Positions 4,795 to 12,153 of a stretch of DNA of 24,369 bases are shown piece by piece. This stretch comes from a virus. Made by a program: the position numbers and the translations under genes. Where the stretch lies: positions 1 through 24,369 of IMG/VR virus record IMGVR_UViG_3300029319_000495; one strand, given 5' to 3'. The notes under the pieces are model-generated. The model made no database searches and was not told the DNA's origin. It saw nothing but the letters and a program-made list of their open reading frames with translations. Positions within the stretch are counted from its first letter, which is position 1. Each line of letters begins with the position of its first letter.

Positions 4795-6295
4795 GATGGC
4801 TAACACACTGTCGCGTATCGAACGCAACGGACTGCGTGTAAATCTAGAGACACTCGCAGAGATAGAACGACAGTATCAGGATGAGTTAGATGCGTTAGAG
4901 TTGCGCCTCAACGATATGGCTCGTGAAGCTATGGGGGACACGCCCGTCAGTCTGACCAGTCCTGACGACAGGTCTATGCTCTTGTATTCTCGCAAGGTCA
5001 AAGACAAGAACACGTGGTCCGCTGTATTCAACTTGGGCATGGAGCAGCGTGGGGCTACGATGAAACCCAAGCAGCGCACCCGCATGACCAAGAAGGACTT
5101 CAAGGCACACGTAAGTAGTAAAACAGATATCATCTTCAAGACAGAGGGACAACGGTGTCCGACTTGTCTAGGCTTTGGTCGTGTGCGTCCCGTACGTAAA
5201 GACGGCACACCAAGTAAAGCGTTGCGTGTGTGTAGGCAGTGCGGCGGCAAGGGTGTGATCTATCACTCAACGGGAGAGGTTGCTGGGTTTAAGATCATAC
5301 CACGTAACGTGCGTGACGTTGCATCGGCAGGATTCAAGACGGACAAGGAAACCCTCGCTGAGATACGAGACACATTGAGTGGTCCTGCTCGTGAGTTCGC
5401 AGATGCGTACGTCAGATACAACGCACTCCGAATGTATTTAGGAACTTTTGTGGAGGGTATAAAAAACAATGTGGACGACAAGGGACTCATACATCCTGAA
5501 TTTATGCAGTGTGTTACGGCGACGGGTCGCCTTTCGTCTCGCAATCCTAACTTTCAAAATATGCCACGAGGTAACACATTTGAGATCAGGAAGGTTGTCG
5601 AGAGTCGCTTTCAAGGCGGTAAGATTATCGAAGGCGATTACTCGCAACTGGAGTTCAGGGTAGCGGGGTTTCTTGCAAGAGACAGTCAGGTGTATATCGA
5701 TGTAGGCGAGGGCACAGATGTGCATAGCTACACTGCCAGCGTGATAGGCTGTTCTCGTCAAGAAGCGAAGGCACACACCTTCAAACCACTCTACGGTGGC
5801 ACTACGGGCACAGAGGACCAACAACGCTACTACAGAGCCTTCAAGGATAAGTATGAGGGGGTAACCAACTGGCACGATTACCTCCAGCGAGAGGCCGTAG
5901 AAAAGCGCGTAATCACCCTTCCAAGTGGGAGGCAGTATGCTTTCCCTGATGCGCGGTGGACCAAGTACGGAACAGCTACATATCGCACCAACATCTGTAA
6001 CTACCCTGTACAGGGGTTCGCTACAGCGGATCTGTTACCTATCGCTCTTGTCGAACTCGACGGATTCTTCGCAGAAAATAACTTACAGTCTGTGATATGT
6101 AACACCGTGCACGATTCGATTGTTATCGATGCACACCCAAGTGAAATAGACATCTGTATCAAACTGATGCAAGAGGCTATGCTGTGTTTGCCACACGAAA
6201 CAAATCGTCGTTACAATGTAACTTATGATATGCCTGTCGGCATCGAAATAAAAATGGGCGATAATTGGCTTGACTTACAAGAAGTCGATTTGTAA
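4757..6295 (+). CDS. family A DNA polymerase, polymerase domain with DnaJ-like zinc insertion
   Basis: The 512-residue replicative polymerase contains motif A DYSQLEFRVAGFLA (catalytic D294), motif B R334-x3-K338-x3-F342-x3-Y346-G, and motif C NTVHDSIVID (H452, D453). Motif C has Ser454 where Pol I has Glu. The residue equivalent to E. coli Pol I position 762 is Phe, a state usually linked with lytic phages. Between an N-terminal linker and the palm sits a double zinc pair, CPTCLGFG (C134, C137) and CRQCGGKG (C159, C162), like the DnaJ central domain. As I recall, this is the feature reported for phage HMO-2011 polymerase. The start is a GTG with AAGGA upstream; an ATG at 4796 is an alternative. 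The proofreading domain is encoded in the preceding overlapping frame. Confidence 0.92.
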   Translation: MSNLVPTLRLSFEMANTLSRIERNGLRVNLETLAEIERQYQDELDALELRLNDMAREAMGDTPVSLTSPDDRSMLLYSRKVKDKNTWSAVFNLGMEQRGATMKPKQRTRMTKKDFKAHVSSKTDIIFKTEGQRCPTCLGFGRVRPVRKDGTPSKALRVCRQCGGKGVIYHSTGEVAGFKIIPRNVRDVASAGFKTDKETLAEIRDTLSGPAREFADAYVRYNALRMYLGTFVEGIKNNVDDKGLIHPEFMQCVTATGRLSSRNPNFQNMPRGNTFEIRKVVESRFQGGKIIEGDYSQLEFRVAGFLARDSQVYIDVGEGTDVHSYTASVIGCSRQEAKAHTFKPLYGGTTGTEDQQRYYRAFKDKYEGVTNWHDYLQREAVEKRVITLPSGRQYAFPDARWTKYGTATYRTNICNYPVQGFATADLLPIALVELDGFFAENNLQSVICNTVHDSIVIDAHPSEIDICIKLMQEAMLCLPHETNRRYNVTYDMPVGIEIKMGDNWLDLQEVDL

Positions 6296-6329
6296 TATCA
6301 TTCTACAACCCTAGAAACAGGAGATAGAT

Positions 6330-7205
6330 ATGTTAGGGACAGAAGTGTTGGAAGTTGAAAAGGATCTCGACAGCATAGTGTCAGCTATGACCTCAGAGGA
6401 CATAACTGAGATTATGAAAGTTACTGGTCAAGGGACCACGTCATCCGAAAAGGTTGGGCTACCGCGACTCAGTATAAACTACGATCAAGAAACAGAAGAT
6501 GGCATCAACCTCAAACGAGGGGATTGGAAGATGTACCTAGATGGCAGGTTCGTCTACGCATCGGAAGTTGTCTTGCGAACTCTGATACGTACCTTTGAGT
6601 ATAGTATGTGGGATGCAGAGTTGAATGAAGGTAAGGGTGGCTTCTCGTGTAAGTCTATCCAAAAGACTTCCTTCGGAGGTGCTTTTCCAGACACTGAGGG
6701 CGGCGATAAGTGTGGTCGTTTGTCGAGGGATGAAGAGAATGCCCTAGATAAAGATGATCCACAATACTTGTCTAGTCGTGCAGTTGTCTGTAATCAGGTG
6801 ATGTACGGGCATATCAGTGGTGCTTTTCGTGAAGCAGATGGTACGCCTGTAGATGTGGTGAATGAGCCAGTTGTGGCGTACTTCAAACGGTCAGGCTTCA
6901 AGCCTATTGCTGATTTCGTTTCGTCGCTTGCGAAACAGAATAAGCTGATGGTCTTGACTGAGATGAAGTTGACTACAAGTAAACAGAAGAAGGGTAGTGT
7001 AACTTATTGGACTCCTGTTCCCTCTTCTGCTGGTGTCGTTAAGACCTTGACTGATCACGACAAGGACTTGATGGCTAACTTCGCTGATACAATCAAAGCC
7101 CACAACGATACGGTGATGGGTGAACATCGTGAGGCTGTAAAGCTGATCTCTAGCGGTGACGACATAGATCTTGCCGCTGAGTTCAGTAATGCTGCTTCTG
7201 GTTAA
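6330..7205 (+). CDS. conserved-looking hypothetical protein, possible ssDNA-binding or recombination factor
   Basis: A 291-residue protein starts at an ATG with AGGAGA upstream, 34 bases after the polymerase, the largest gap inside the plus-strand block. It has an acidic N-terminus, a likely folded core (GDWKMYLDGRFVYASEVVLR, then a Gly/Ser/Cys stretch GGFSCKS), a central VVCNQVMYGHISG segment, a strand-rich part (VVAYFKRSGFKP, LMVLTEMKLTT) and an acidic tail ending DIDLAAEFSNAASG. T7-like phages commonly encode a ssDNA-binding protein near the polymerase and nucleases, and such proteins end in acidic tails, so that role is a reasonable guess. No diagnostic motif is visible. Its last 17 bases overlap the nuclease gene. 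Confidence 0.75.
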   Translation: MLGTEVLEVEKDLDSIVSAMTSEDITEIMKVTGQGTTSSEKVGLPRLSINYDQETEDGINLKRGDWKMYLDGRFVYASEVVLRTLIRTFEYSMWDAELNEGKGGFSCKSIQKTSFGGAFPDTEGGDKCGRLSRDEENALDKDDPQYLSSRAVVCNQVMYGHISGAFREADGTPVDVVNEPVVAYFKRSGFKPIADFVSSLAKQNKLMVLTEMKLTTSKQKKGSVTYWTPVPSSAGVVKTLTDHDKDLMANFADTIKAHNDTVMGEHREAVKLISSGDDIDLAAEFSNAASG

Positions 7206-8076
7206 ACTCCAAGACTATCTAAATAAAGTTGGGCAGGGGGACGTAAATGTCTCCCTGTCTAGTTTGGCGCAGTTCACAAAAGACTGCAAAGAGTCTGCAG
7301 CTAAACAAATATCTAAGGACGACAGAACGTATCGAATACGTATGTCTGGTTTAGGTAGACACTTGTGTCAACAAATCCTAGAAAGGGATGGACACAAAGA
7401 AGAACTACCCTACAACGCTCCCACTCGTTTTTGGTTTGGTGACTTATCAGAAGCTATGCTGATGTGTATCATGCGCGAAGCTGGTATAGATATCGTTGAC
7501 TTCCAAAAAGAAGTAGAACTAGAAATAGCTGGTCACAAGATACGGGGCACCCTCGACGTTATCATACGGGATGAGTTCGGTGTCGAGAAGGTGTGGGACA
7601 TCAAGTCCGCTAGTGACTGGGCTTTCAAACACAAGTTCGGATTCGGTGGCTACGACTCTATAAAAGAGGATGATCCGTTTGGCTATGTGATGCAGGGATA
7701 TTTGTACGCTACTGCTATGAATATGCCGTTTGGGGGTTGGATCGTCATAAACAAATCTGGTGGGCAGATTGCTGTGGTCGATGCCCCAGAGTGGCAAGAT
7801 GAAGACCGTGTCAAATATATGGCGGACGCTGAAGAACGTGTCAAGTTTTTGACAGACCCAAAGTCGAAGCCTTTCAAGCCTTTTCCAGAAGAGTTCGAAA
7901 CGTATAAGGACGGTGGCATAGTTCGCACGGGTAATAAGCTTATGCCCAAGCCGTGTGGATTCTGTGGGCACAAGTTTCACTGCTGGCCCAAAGCTGAAAT
8001 ACACGGTAAGGTTACATCGAAAGCTAAGTTCCCTCCGTTAGTTTGGTATACACGTCTCAAGAAGAGGGAACTATGA
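7189..8076 (+). CDS. PD-(D/E)XK exonuclease, Cas4/AddB/RecB-like
   Basis: The 295-residue protein shows the RecB-family nuclease motifs in order: E88 (GDLSEAML), D123 (RGTLDVII), D137-x-K139 (VWDIKSAS) and the Q-x-x-Y region (VMQGYLYAT, Q169). Near the end, C256-x2-C259-x5-C265 (PCGFCGHKFHC) matches the C-terminal cysteines of Cas4 and AddB, which with one N-terminal Cys hold a 4Fe-4S cluster; C33 or C60 could be the fourth ligand. Such enzymes resect DNA ends and would serve phage recombination or host DNA breakdown, like T7 gp6. No CRISPR genes are nearby, so a Cas4 adaptation role is unlikely. The ATG at 7189 is preferred to the TTG at 7171, though its ribosome site is weak. Confidence 0.82.
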   Translation: MLLLVKLQDYLNKVGQGDVNVSLSSLAQFTKDCKESAAKQISKDDRTYRIRMSGLGRHLCQQILERDGHKEELPYNAPTRFWFGDLSEAMLMCIMREAGIDIVDFQKEVELEIAGHKIRGTLDVIIRDEFGVEKVWDIKSASDWAFKHKFGFGGYDSIKEDDPFGYVMQGYLYATAMNMPFGGWIVINKSGGQIAVVDAPEWQDEDRVKYMADAEERVKFLTDPKSKPFKPFPEEFETYKDGGIVRTGNKLMPKPCGFCGHKFHCWPKAEIHGKVTSKAKFPPLVWYTRLKKREL

Positions 8077-8077
8077 T

Positions 8078-8458
8078 ATGCCATACCTATTCGTTAGAGA
8101 CTACGAAGTAGATCTAATGGACATGAACCCTGACCTATATCACGTCTATGTAGAGTCATCTAGAGGCGAGGGTGGGGACAGGAAGTTGGTGTACATCAGA
8201 CAGAGTCAACGAGGCTTACCTATGTGCTTGCGTGAGAATCACAGCGAGACAGGAACCCTGTCCTTTCACACAGAGAAGCGAGACATATTGCATCTAGAAT
8301 CGGAACTATCTAAGATATCTAAGGTGTCACAATCAGGAGCCAACGTATGCGTCCCATTGATCCACTTGACAAACGAACTTTCTATCCTAGAAAAACAATC
8401 CCCAAAGGTCGCAGGGTACGTGCTAAAAAGAATGGGGTCGATAGGAATGCAACTGTGA
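8078..8458 (+). CDS. hypothetical protein (126 aa) overlapping endonuclease I gene
   Basis: The ATG at 8078 follows GAGGGAAC and lies one base after the nuclease stop. The protein begins MPYLFVRDYEVDLMDMNPDL, continues with probable strands (YHVYVESSRG, RKLVYIRQSQ) and ends in a Leu/Ile/Ser-rich part. Its last 112 bases lie over the start of the endonuclease I gene in another frame. It is the only sensible coding frame for 8078-8346. I recognise no domain. The long overlap is unusual even here: either the protein truly extends over its neighbour or a small indel has lengthened it. Confidence 0.6.
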   Translation: MPYLFVRDYEVDLMDMNPDLYHVYVESSRGEGGDRKLVYIRQSQRGLPMCLRENHSETGTLSFHTEKRDILHLESELSKISKVSQSGANVCVPLIHLTNELSILEKQSPKVAGYVLKRMGSIGMQL

Positions 8459-8829
8459 AGAGATCACAATTTAGGTCTAACTTTGAACTGAACATGGCTA
8501 AGTCATTGGCTAGAAAGTCTGTGCCTTACGAGTACGAGTCAACAAGATTGACCTATGTGCCCAAACCAAGAACGTACACTCCAGACTTTTATTTGCCTGA
8601 TCAAAAGATATTCATTGAAGCGAAGGGCTACTTTGATAAGGGTGACAGAGTGAAGATGCAGCTTGTAAAGGAACAGTATCCTGACCACGATATACGAATA
8701 GTATTTCTTAATTCTAAAAACAAGATATACAGAGGCAGTAAAACCACGTATGGTATGTGGGCCGATAAACACGGATTCGAATGGGCTGAAGGTGCAGTTC
8801 CGGAGGAGTGGTTAAAAGATGAAGATTGA
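8347..8829 (+). CDS. endonuclease I (Holliday junction resolvase, T7 gp3-like)
   Basis: This 160-residue protein resembles T7 endonuclease I, a dimeric resolvase that cuts four-way junctions and helps break down host DNA. The four catalytic residues are in place: E47 (FRSNFELN), D80 (TYTPDFYLPD), E91 and K93 (FIEAKGY), followed by the conserved DIRIVF and a TYGMWADKHGFEWAEG stretch as in T7 (YGEFCEKHGIKFAD). The N-terminal 40 residues are an extra basic extension (PRKTIPKGRRVRAKKNG) compared with the short T7 start. The ATG at 8347 has AGGAG seven bases upstream, which supports the long form, although it lies 112 bases inside the previous gene. It sits in a recombination/nuclease block. Confidence 0.9.
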   Translation: MRPIDPLDKRTFYPRKTIPKGRRVRAKKNGVDRNATVKRSQFRSNFELNMAKSLARKSVPYEYESTRLTYVPKPRTYTPDFYLPDQKIFIEAKGYFDKGDRVKMQLVKEQYPDHDIRIVFLNSKNKIYRGSKTTYGMWADKHGFEWAEGAVPEEWLKDED

Positions 8830-9151
8830 TGATAAACAACTAGAGAAAGCAAGTCTCTTACCCAACAGGTGGTACGTCATACTTAATAAACTAGATGATG
8901 AATCATTTTCTATAACAGCTTACGATACGACGGACGATGATGACTCTCAGTACTTTGAAGCTGGCACTATAGTTCTCAACGGTATCATGGAACTTATCGA
9001 ATCGGATTTTGATAGAGTTACCGCTGCAGGTATGTCAAGATTAGCCCACGAACACGTGAGGGAATCTATAGCAGAGGCCACAAATACTCCCGACATCAGT
9101 CGAGAAAACGGCACAAATGTAATCAAGATAGACTTCGGGAAAAAGCAATGA
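8819..9151 (+). CDS. hypothetical acidic protein (110 aa)
   Basis: The 110-residue product starts at an ATG inside the end of the endonuclease I gene (11-base overlap), with GGAGGAG about ten bases upstream. It is acidic and begins MKIDDKQLEKASLLPNRWYV, followed by strands (VILNKLDDESFSITAYD), a DDDD cluster, an amphipathic helix (NGIMELIESDFDRVTAAG) and a C-terminal segment NVIKIDFGKKQ. The stop overlaps the next start as ATGA. The layout suggests a small alpha-beta domain. I do not recognise it. Confidence 0.7.
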   Translation: MKIDDKQLEKASLLPNRWYVILNKLDDESFSITAYDTTDDDDSQYFEAGTIVLNGIMELIESDFDRVTAAGMSRLAHEHVRESIAEATNTPDISRENGTNVIKIDFGKKQ

Positions 9152-9399
9152 GACACGAAGAGTATATGAAACAGAGAATAAATGGAGAGTTGGTTGATAA
9201 CGTCAATAACCCGTCACACTACAATCAAGCAGGTATCGAATGCCTTGATGCAATCGCGGCGGCGACAGACAATGGCTACGAATATTACCTGCAAGGAAAC
9301 ATCATCAAGTACCTCTGGAGATATCGATACAAAAACGGAATCGAAGATCTCAAGAAAGCGCAGTTCTACCTCAACAGATTAATTGAAACAAAAACATGA
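9148..9399 (+). CDS. DUF3310 family protein
   Basis: This 83-residue protein carries the signature of DUF3310, a small family widespread in phages: NPSHYNQAGIECLDAI near residues 21-36, then YYLQGNIIKYLWRYRYKNG and a closing EDLKKAQFYLNRLI helix. Members are often labelled nucleotide kinase-like in annotations, but a biochemical role is not well established; their proximity to nucleotide-metabolism genes, as here beside the ribonucleotide reductase, hints at nucleotide or DNA handling. The ATG overlaps the previous stop (ATGA) and its own stop overlaps the next ATG in the same way. Confidence 0.88.
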   Translation: MRHEEYMKQRINGELVDNVNNPSHYNQAGIECLDAIAAATDNGYEYYLQGNIIKYLWRYRYKNGIEDLKKAQFYLNRLIETKT

Positions 9400-9557
9400 A
9401 TTGTTGGCACTGCAAACACGAACTGATATGGGGCGGTGATCACGACTTAGAGGAAGAATGGGACTACGCTATGGTTACGAACTTGCACTGTCCAAGCTGT
9501 AATTCTGCAGTCTATGTATATTATCCAAATCAAAAAGAAGGACAAGACGATGAATAA
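9396..9557 (+). CDS. small zinc-ribbon protein (53 aa)
   Basis: A 53-codon frame opens with MNCWHCKHELIWGGDHDLEE and contains a second Cys pair in NLHCPSC. C3, C6, C32 and C35 would bind one zinc ion in a rubredoxin-like knuckle pair. Its ATG overlaps the DUF3310 stop by four bases and its stop overlaps the reductase ATG by eight (ATGAATAA), so it is clearly part of the operon. Peptides with this MNCWHC start are, as I recall, frequent in marine phage genomes next to replication or nucleotide genes, with no assigned role. Nucleic-acid or protein binding is likely. Confidence 0.75.
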   Translation: MNCWHCKHELIWGGDHDLEEEWDYAMVTNLHCPSCNSAVYVYYPNQKEGQDDE

Positions 9558-11478
9558 TTTGTTACCCACTCCTTACCAAGAGTTTATACACAAGTCACGC
9601 TATGCCCGTTGGATAGAAGATGAAGGACGACGTGAGAACTTCGATGAAACTGTAGATCGTTACATAGGGTTTATGTCAGATCATCTGAAGGACAAGTTCG
9701 ACTACGTTCTTCCTGACAGTGACGTAGAAGACTTGCGTGAGGCTATCCTCAATCTTGAAATCATGCCGTCTATGAGGGCCATGATGACCGCTGGTCCCGC
9801 TCTAGCACGAGACAATATCTGTGGCTACAACTGCAGCTACATTCCTGTAGACAGCCCTCGTGCGTTCGATGAGTGTATGTATATCTTGATGTGTGGCACA
9901 GGCGTAGGGTTTTCTGTAGAGCGTGAGAATGTAGAGAAGCTACCCATAGTGTCGGACAACTTTAGTAAATCGAACACGGTAATCAACGTAGCAGATAGCA
10001 AGCCGGGATGGGCAAAGGCGTATCGTGAGTTGATTGCTCTACTCTACGCAGGGCAAGTTCCGCAATACAACGTGGATGGTGTGCGTCCTGCTGGTGCACG
10101 TTTGAAGATTATGGGAGGCCGTGCATCCGGACCACAGCCTCTGGTAGACTTGTTTAATTTTACGATAGAAACATTTAAGAAAGCAAAGGGGCGCAGACTA
10201 TATCCTATTGAGTGTCACGATCTTATGTGCAAGGTGGGAGAGGTTGTAGTCGTGGGGGGAGTGCGCCGCTCTGCGCTGATTAGCTTGTCGAATCTGAACG
10301 ATGATCAGATGGCACACGCTAAGTCAGGGCAATGGTGGGAGCACGAAGGACAACGTGCTCTAGCCAACAATTCTGTAGCCTACAAGTGTAAGCCAGAGAT
10401 GGGCACGTTTATGCGTGAGTGGCTTGCCCTGTACGACTCCAAGTCAGGAGAGCGTGGTATCTTCAACCGTGAGGCTGCAGACAAACAGGTTTCTCGCAAC
10501 GGACGACGTGAGGCAGGACATATGTGGGGCACCAACCCCTGCAGTGAGATTATCTTGCGCCCATACCAATTCTGTAACCTGTCAGAAGTAGTGGTGCGTG
10601 AACACGATACACTCAAGACCCTAGAGCGTAAGGTGCGTCTAGCTACCATCTTGGGAACGATACAGTCCACCCTTACCGACTTCAAGTATTTGAGGAAAGT
10701 ATGGAAAGACAACACAGAGGAAGAAAGATTATTGGGCGTGTCCTTAACTGGTATTATGGATCACTCCGTTTTATCGAAGAACGTAGACTCCAAAATCTGG
10801 CTAGAAAAAATGCGCGACACAGCGATAGAAACGAATCGACAGTATGCCCAGACTCTAGGAATCCCACAAAGCAGTGCCATTACCTGTGTCAAGCCGTCGG
10901 GCACTGTGTCTCAGCTAGTGGACGCAGCAAGCGGTATACACGCTAGACACAGCGAATACTACATACGCACTGTGCGTGGAGACTCAAAAGATCCGCTCAC
11001 ACAGTTTCTTGTAGACTCCGGTGTGCCAGCAGAACGTGACGTGATGAAACCAGAGTCAGTGATGGTGTTCTCATTTCCTATGAAGTCACCAGAGGGTGCT
11101 GTCATGCGTACAGATACAACTGCGATACAGCAGCTTGAACTGTGGAAGACATATGCTATACACTGGTGTGAACACAAGCCATCCATCACTGTCACCGTCA
11201 AAGAGGATGAGTGGATGGAAGTGGGTGCGTGGGTGTACGAGAACTTCGACGTGGCATCTGGCGTGTCATTTTTGCCGTTCTCTGACCACACATATCAACA
11301 GGCACCATATCAAGACATAGAGCCTGATGACTACATCGAATGGAAGGATCGTATGACGTACGTAAATCTAGACTGGTCACGGCTCACTGACTTCGAACGA
11401 GAAGACAACACCACTGGATCGCGTGAATTAGCCTGTACAGCGGGTGTGTGTGAAGTCGTGGACCTGAGTGCAGCATGA
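9550..11478 (+). CDS. nrdJ: adenosylcobalamin-dependent (class II) ribonucleotide reductase
   Basis: The 642-residue enzyme reduces ribonucleotides to deoxyribonucleotides using vitamin B12 coenzyme, supplying DNA precursors during infection. The active-site loop NPCSEIILRPYQFCNLSE gives N329, C331 and E333, the thiyl-radical cysteine with its partners. VKPSGTVSQLVD is the conserved phosphate-binding loop, and the C-terminal ACTAGVCEVVDL holds the redox cysteines C629 and C634. N-terminal landmarks include MRAMMTAGPAL and CGTGVGFSVE. The length and single-chain layout resemble the monomeric Lactobacillus-type enzyme (about 740 residues), somewhat shortened. The ATG at 9550 (AAGGA upstream) is chosen over one at 9514. 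No radical-generating subunit gene is present, as expected for class II. Confidence 0.93.
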   Translation: MNNLLPTPYQEFIHKSRYARWIEDEGRRENFDETVDRYIGFMSDHLKDKFDYVLPDSDVEDLREAILNLEIMPSMRAMMTAGPALARDNICGYNCSYIPVDSPRAFDECMYILMCGTGVGFSVERENVEKLPIVSDNFSKSNTVINVADSKPGWAKAYRELIALLYAGQVPQYNVDGVRPAGARLKIMGGRASGPQPLVDLFNFTIETFKKAKGRRLYPIECHDLMCKVGEVVVVGGVRRSALISLSNLNDDQMAHAKSGQWWEHEGQRALANNSVAYKCKPEMGTFMREWLALYDSKSGERGIFNREAADKQVSRNGRREAGHMWGTNPCSEIILRPYQFCNLSEVVVREHDTLKTLERKVRLATILGTIQSTLTDFKYLRKVWKDNTEEERLLGVSLTGIMDHSVLSKNVDSKIWLEKMRDTAIETNRQYAQTLGIPQSSAITCVKPSGTVSQLVDAASGIHARHSEYYIRTVRGDSKDPLTQFLVDSGVPAERDVMKPESVMVFSFPMKSPEGAVMRTDTTAIQQLELWKTYAIHWCEHKPSITVTVKEDEWMEVGAWVYENFDVASGVSFLPFSDHTYQQAPYQDIEPDDYIEWKDRMTYVNLDWSRLTDFEREDNTTGSRELACTAGVCEVVDLSAA

Positions 11479-11963
11479 TACAGGTAGCTATAACACCTGA
11501 GATAATCAATCGCGCAAAAAAGAAAGCTGCCCAAGTAGGTAATCTACAGGGCAGCATAACAGGCAGTAAGAGTCATGTTGTGGGCGCGATTGGCGAGGTG
11601 ATTGTAGCGGACTTTACAGGGGCTACAGAGTCTAATACGTATGACTACGATTTAGTTAGGGACGGGGAGCGTATCGATGTAAAGACGAAACGCTGCAACA
11701 CACGTCCCTATCCACACTATGACTGCTCAGTGGCTGCACATGGGGCCACACAAGATTGCGACAACTATGTGTTTGTCCGTATCTTGATTAACATGTCACA
11801 AGCGTGGATATTAGGTGAGATATCCAAGTCAGATTTCTATGCGAAGGCAACTAAATATAAGCGGGGTTACGTAGAACCCGCAAACAGCTTTGAGTTCAAG
11901 GCTGACTGCTACAACCTTCCGATAAGTGAGTTATCTGATGTCAAAAAAAGCATTTCTATTTAA
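11475..11963 (+). CDS. PD-(D/E)XK nuclease-like protein
   Basis: This 162-residue protein begins at an ATG overlapping the reductase stop (ATGA). The arrangement HVVGAIGEVIVADF (E41), a YDYDLVRDGERIDVKTKR strand pair (D59, D68-x-K70) and later strands (YVFVRILINMSQAWILGEI) matches the restriction-endonuclease-like PD-(D/E)XK fold, in which E41, the acidic residue and DVK coordinate metal. Comparable small proteins occur in marine phages and are usually unannotated. It could cut host DNA or process phage intermediates. The motif reading is mine and the exact family is not named. The last 26 bases overlap the next ORF. Confidence 0.68.
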   Translation: MIQVAITPEIINRAKKKAAQVGNLQGSITGSKSHVVGAIGEVIVADFTGATESNTYDYDLVRDGERIDVKTKRCNTRPYPHYDCSVAAHGATQDCDNYVFVRILINMSQAWILGEISKSDFYAKATKYKRGYVEPANSFEFKADCYNLPISELSDVKKSISI

Positions 11964-12153
11964 GTTCGAGGCGAACTTGCTGCAGGACGGAAAGGTAGAA
12001 CTTTTGTCCGACTGCATAAACCCGGAGGAATTAGAAAAGGTAATAAACAAAGGATTGCCCGAATACGATGGGGCACATTCTATCGCGTCCCTTGTTCGTT
12101 ACCTGAGTTCTATGTCGAAGGAGATTATGGAAAAGTCGGGCAGATACGTCTAG
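11938..12153 (+). CDS. small hypothetical protein (71 aa)
   Basis: The last plus-strand gene begins at ATG 11938 (MSKKAFLFKFEANLLQDGKV); an in-frame GTG at 11926 would add four residues. Neither has a strong ribosome site, but the frame is coupled to the previous gene by overlap. The product has an N-terminal strand region, an acidic helix (NPEELEKVINKGLPEYDG) and a C-terminal Ser/Met-rich helix ending SKEIMEKSGRYV. No family is recognised. Its TAG stop shares the palindrome CTAG with the stop of the convergent minus-strand gene, so no dedicated terminator separates the two transcription units. Confidence 0.65.
   Translation: MSKKAFLFKFEANLLQDGKVELLSDCINPEELEKVINKGLPEYDGAHSIASLVRYLSSMSKEIMEKSGRYV

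Noticed and set aside
5438-5875. 145-codon minus-strand ORF
   Set aside because: It is the reverse of the polymerase palm region with catalytic motif A on the other strand.
6296-6329. Terminator or promoter between polymerase and the 291-aa gene
   Set aside because: The 34-base gap contains the ribosome site but no hairpin or -35/-10 pair that I can see.
7171-7188. TTG as start of the Cas4-like nuclease
   Set aside because: It would overlap the previous gene by 35 bases without a good ribosome site; the ATG at 7189 is more likely, though not proven.
7519-8004. 161-codon minus-strand ORF
   Set aside because: It is antisense to the Cas4-like nuclease, whose motifs are clear. The antisense translation has no recognisable motif and would be the only minus gene in the replication block.
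9514-9549. Upstream ATG as start of the ribonucleotide reductase
   Set aside because: The extra 12 residues (MYIIQIKKKDKT) come from the zinc-ribbon gene in another frame, and the ATG at 9550 has AAGGA and normal coupling.
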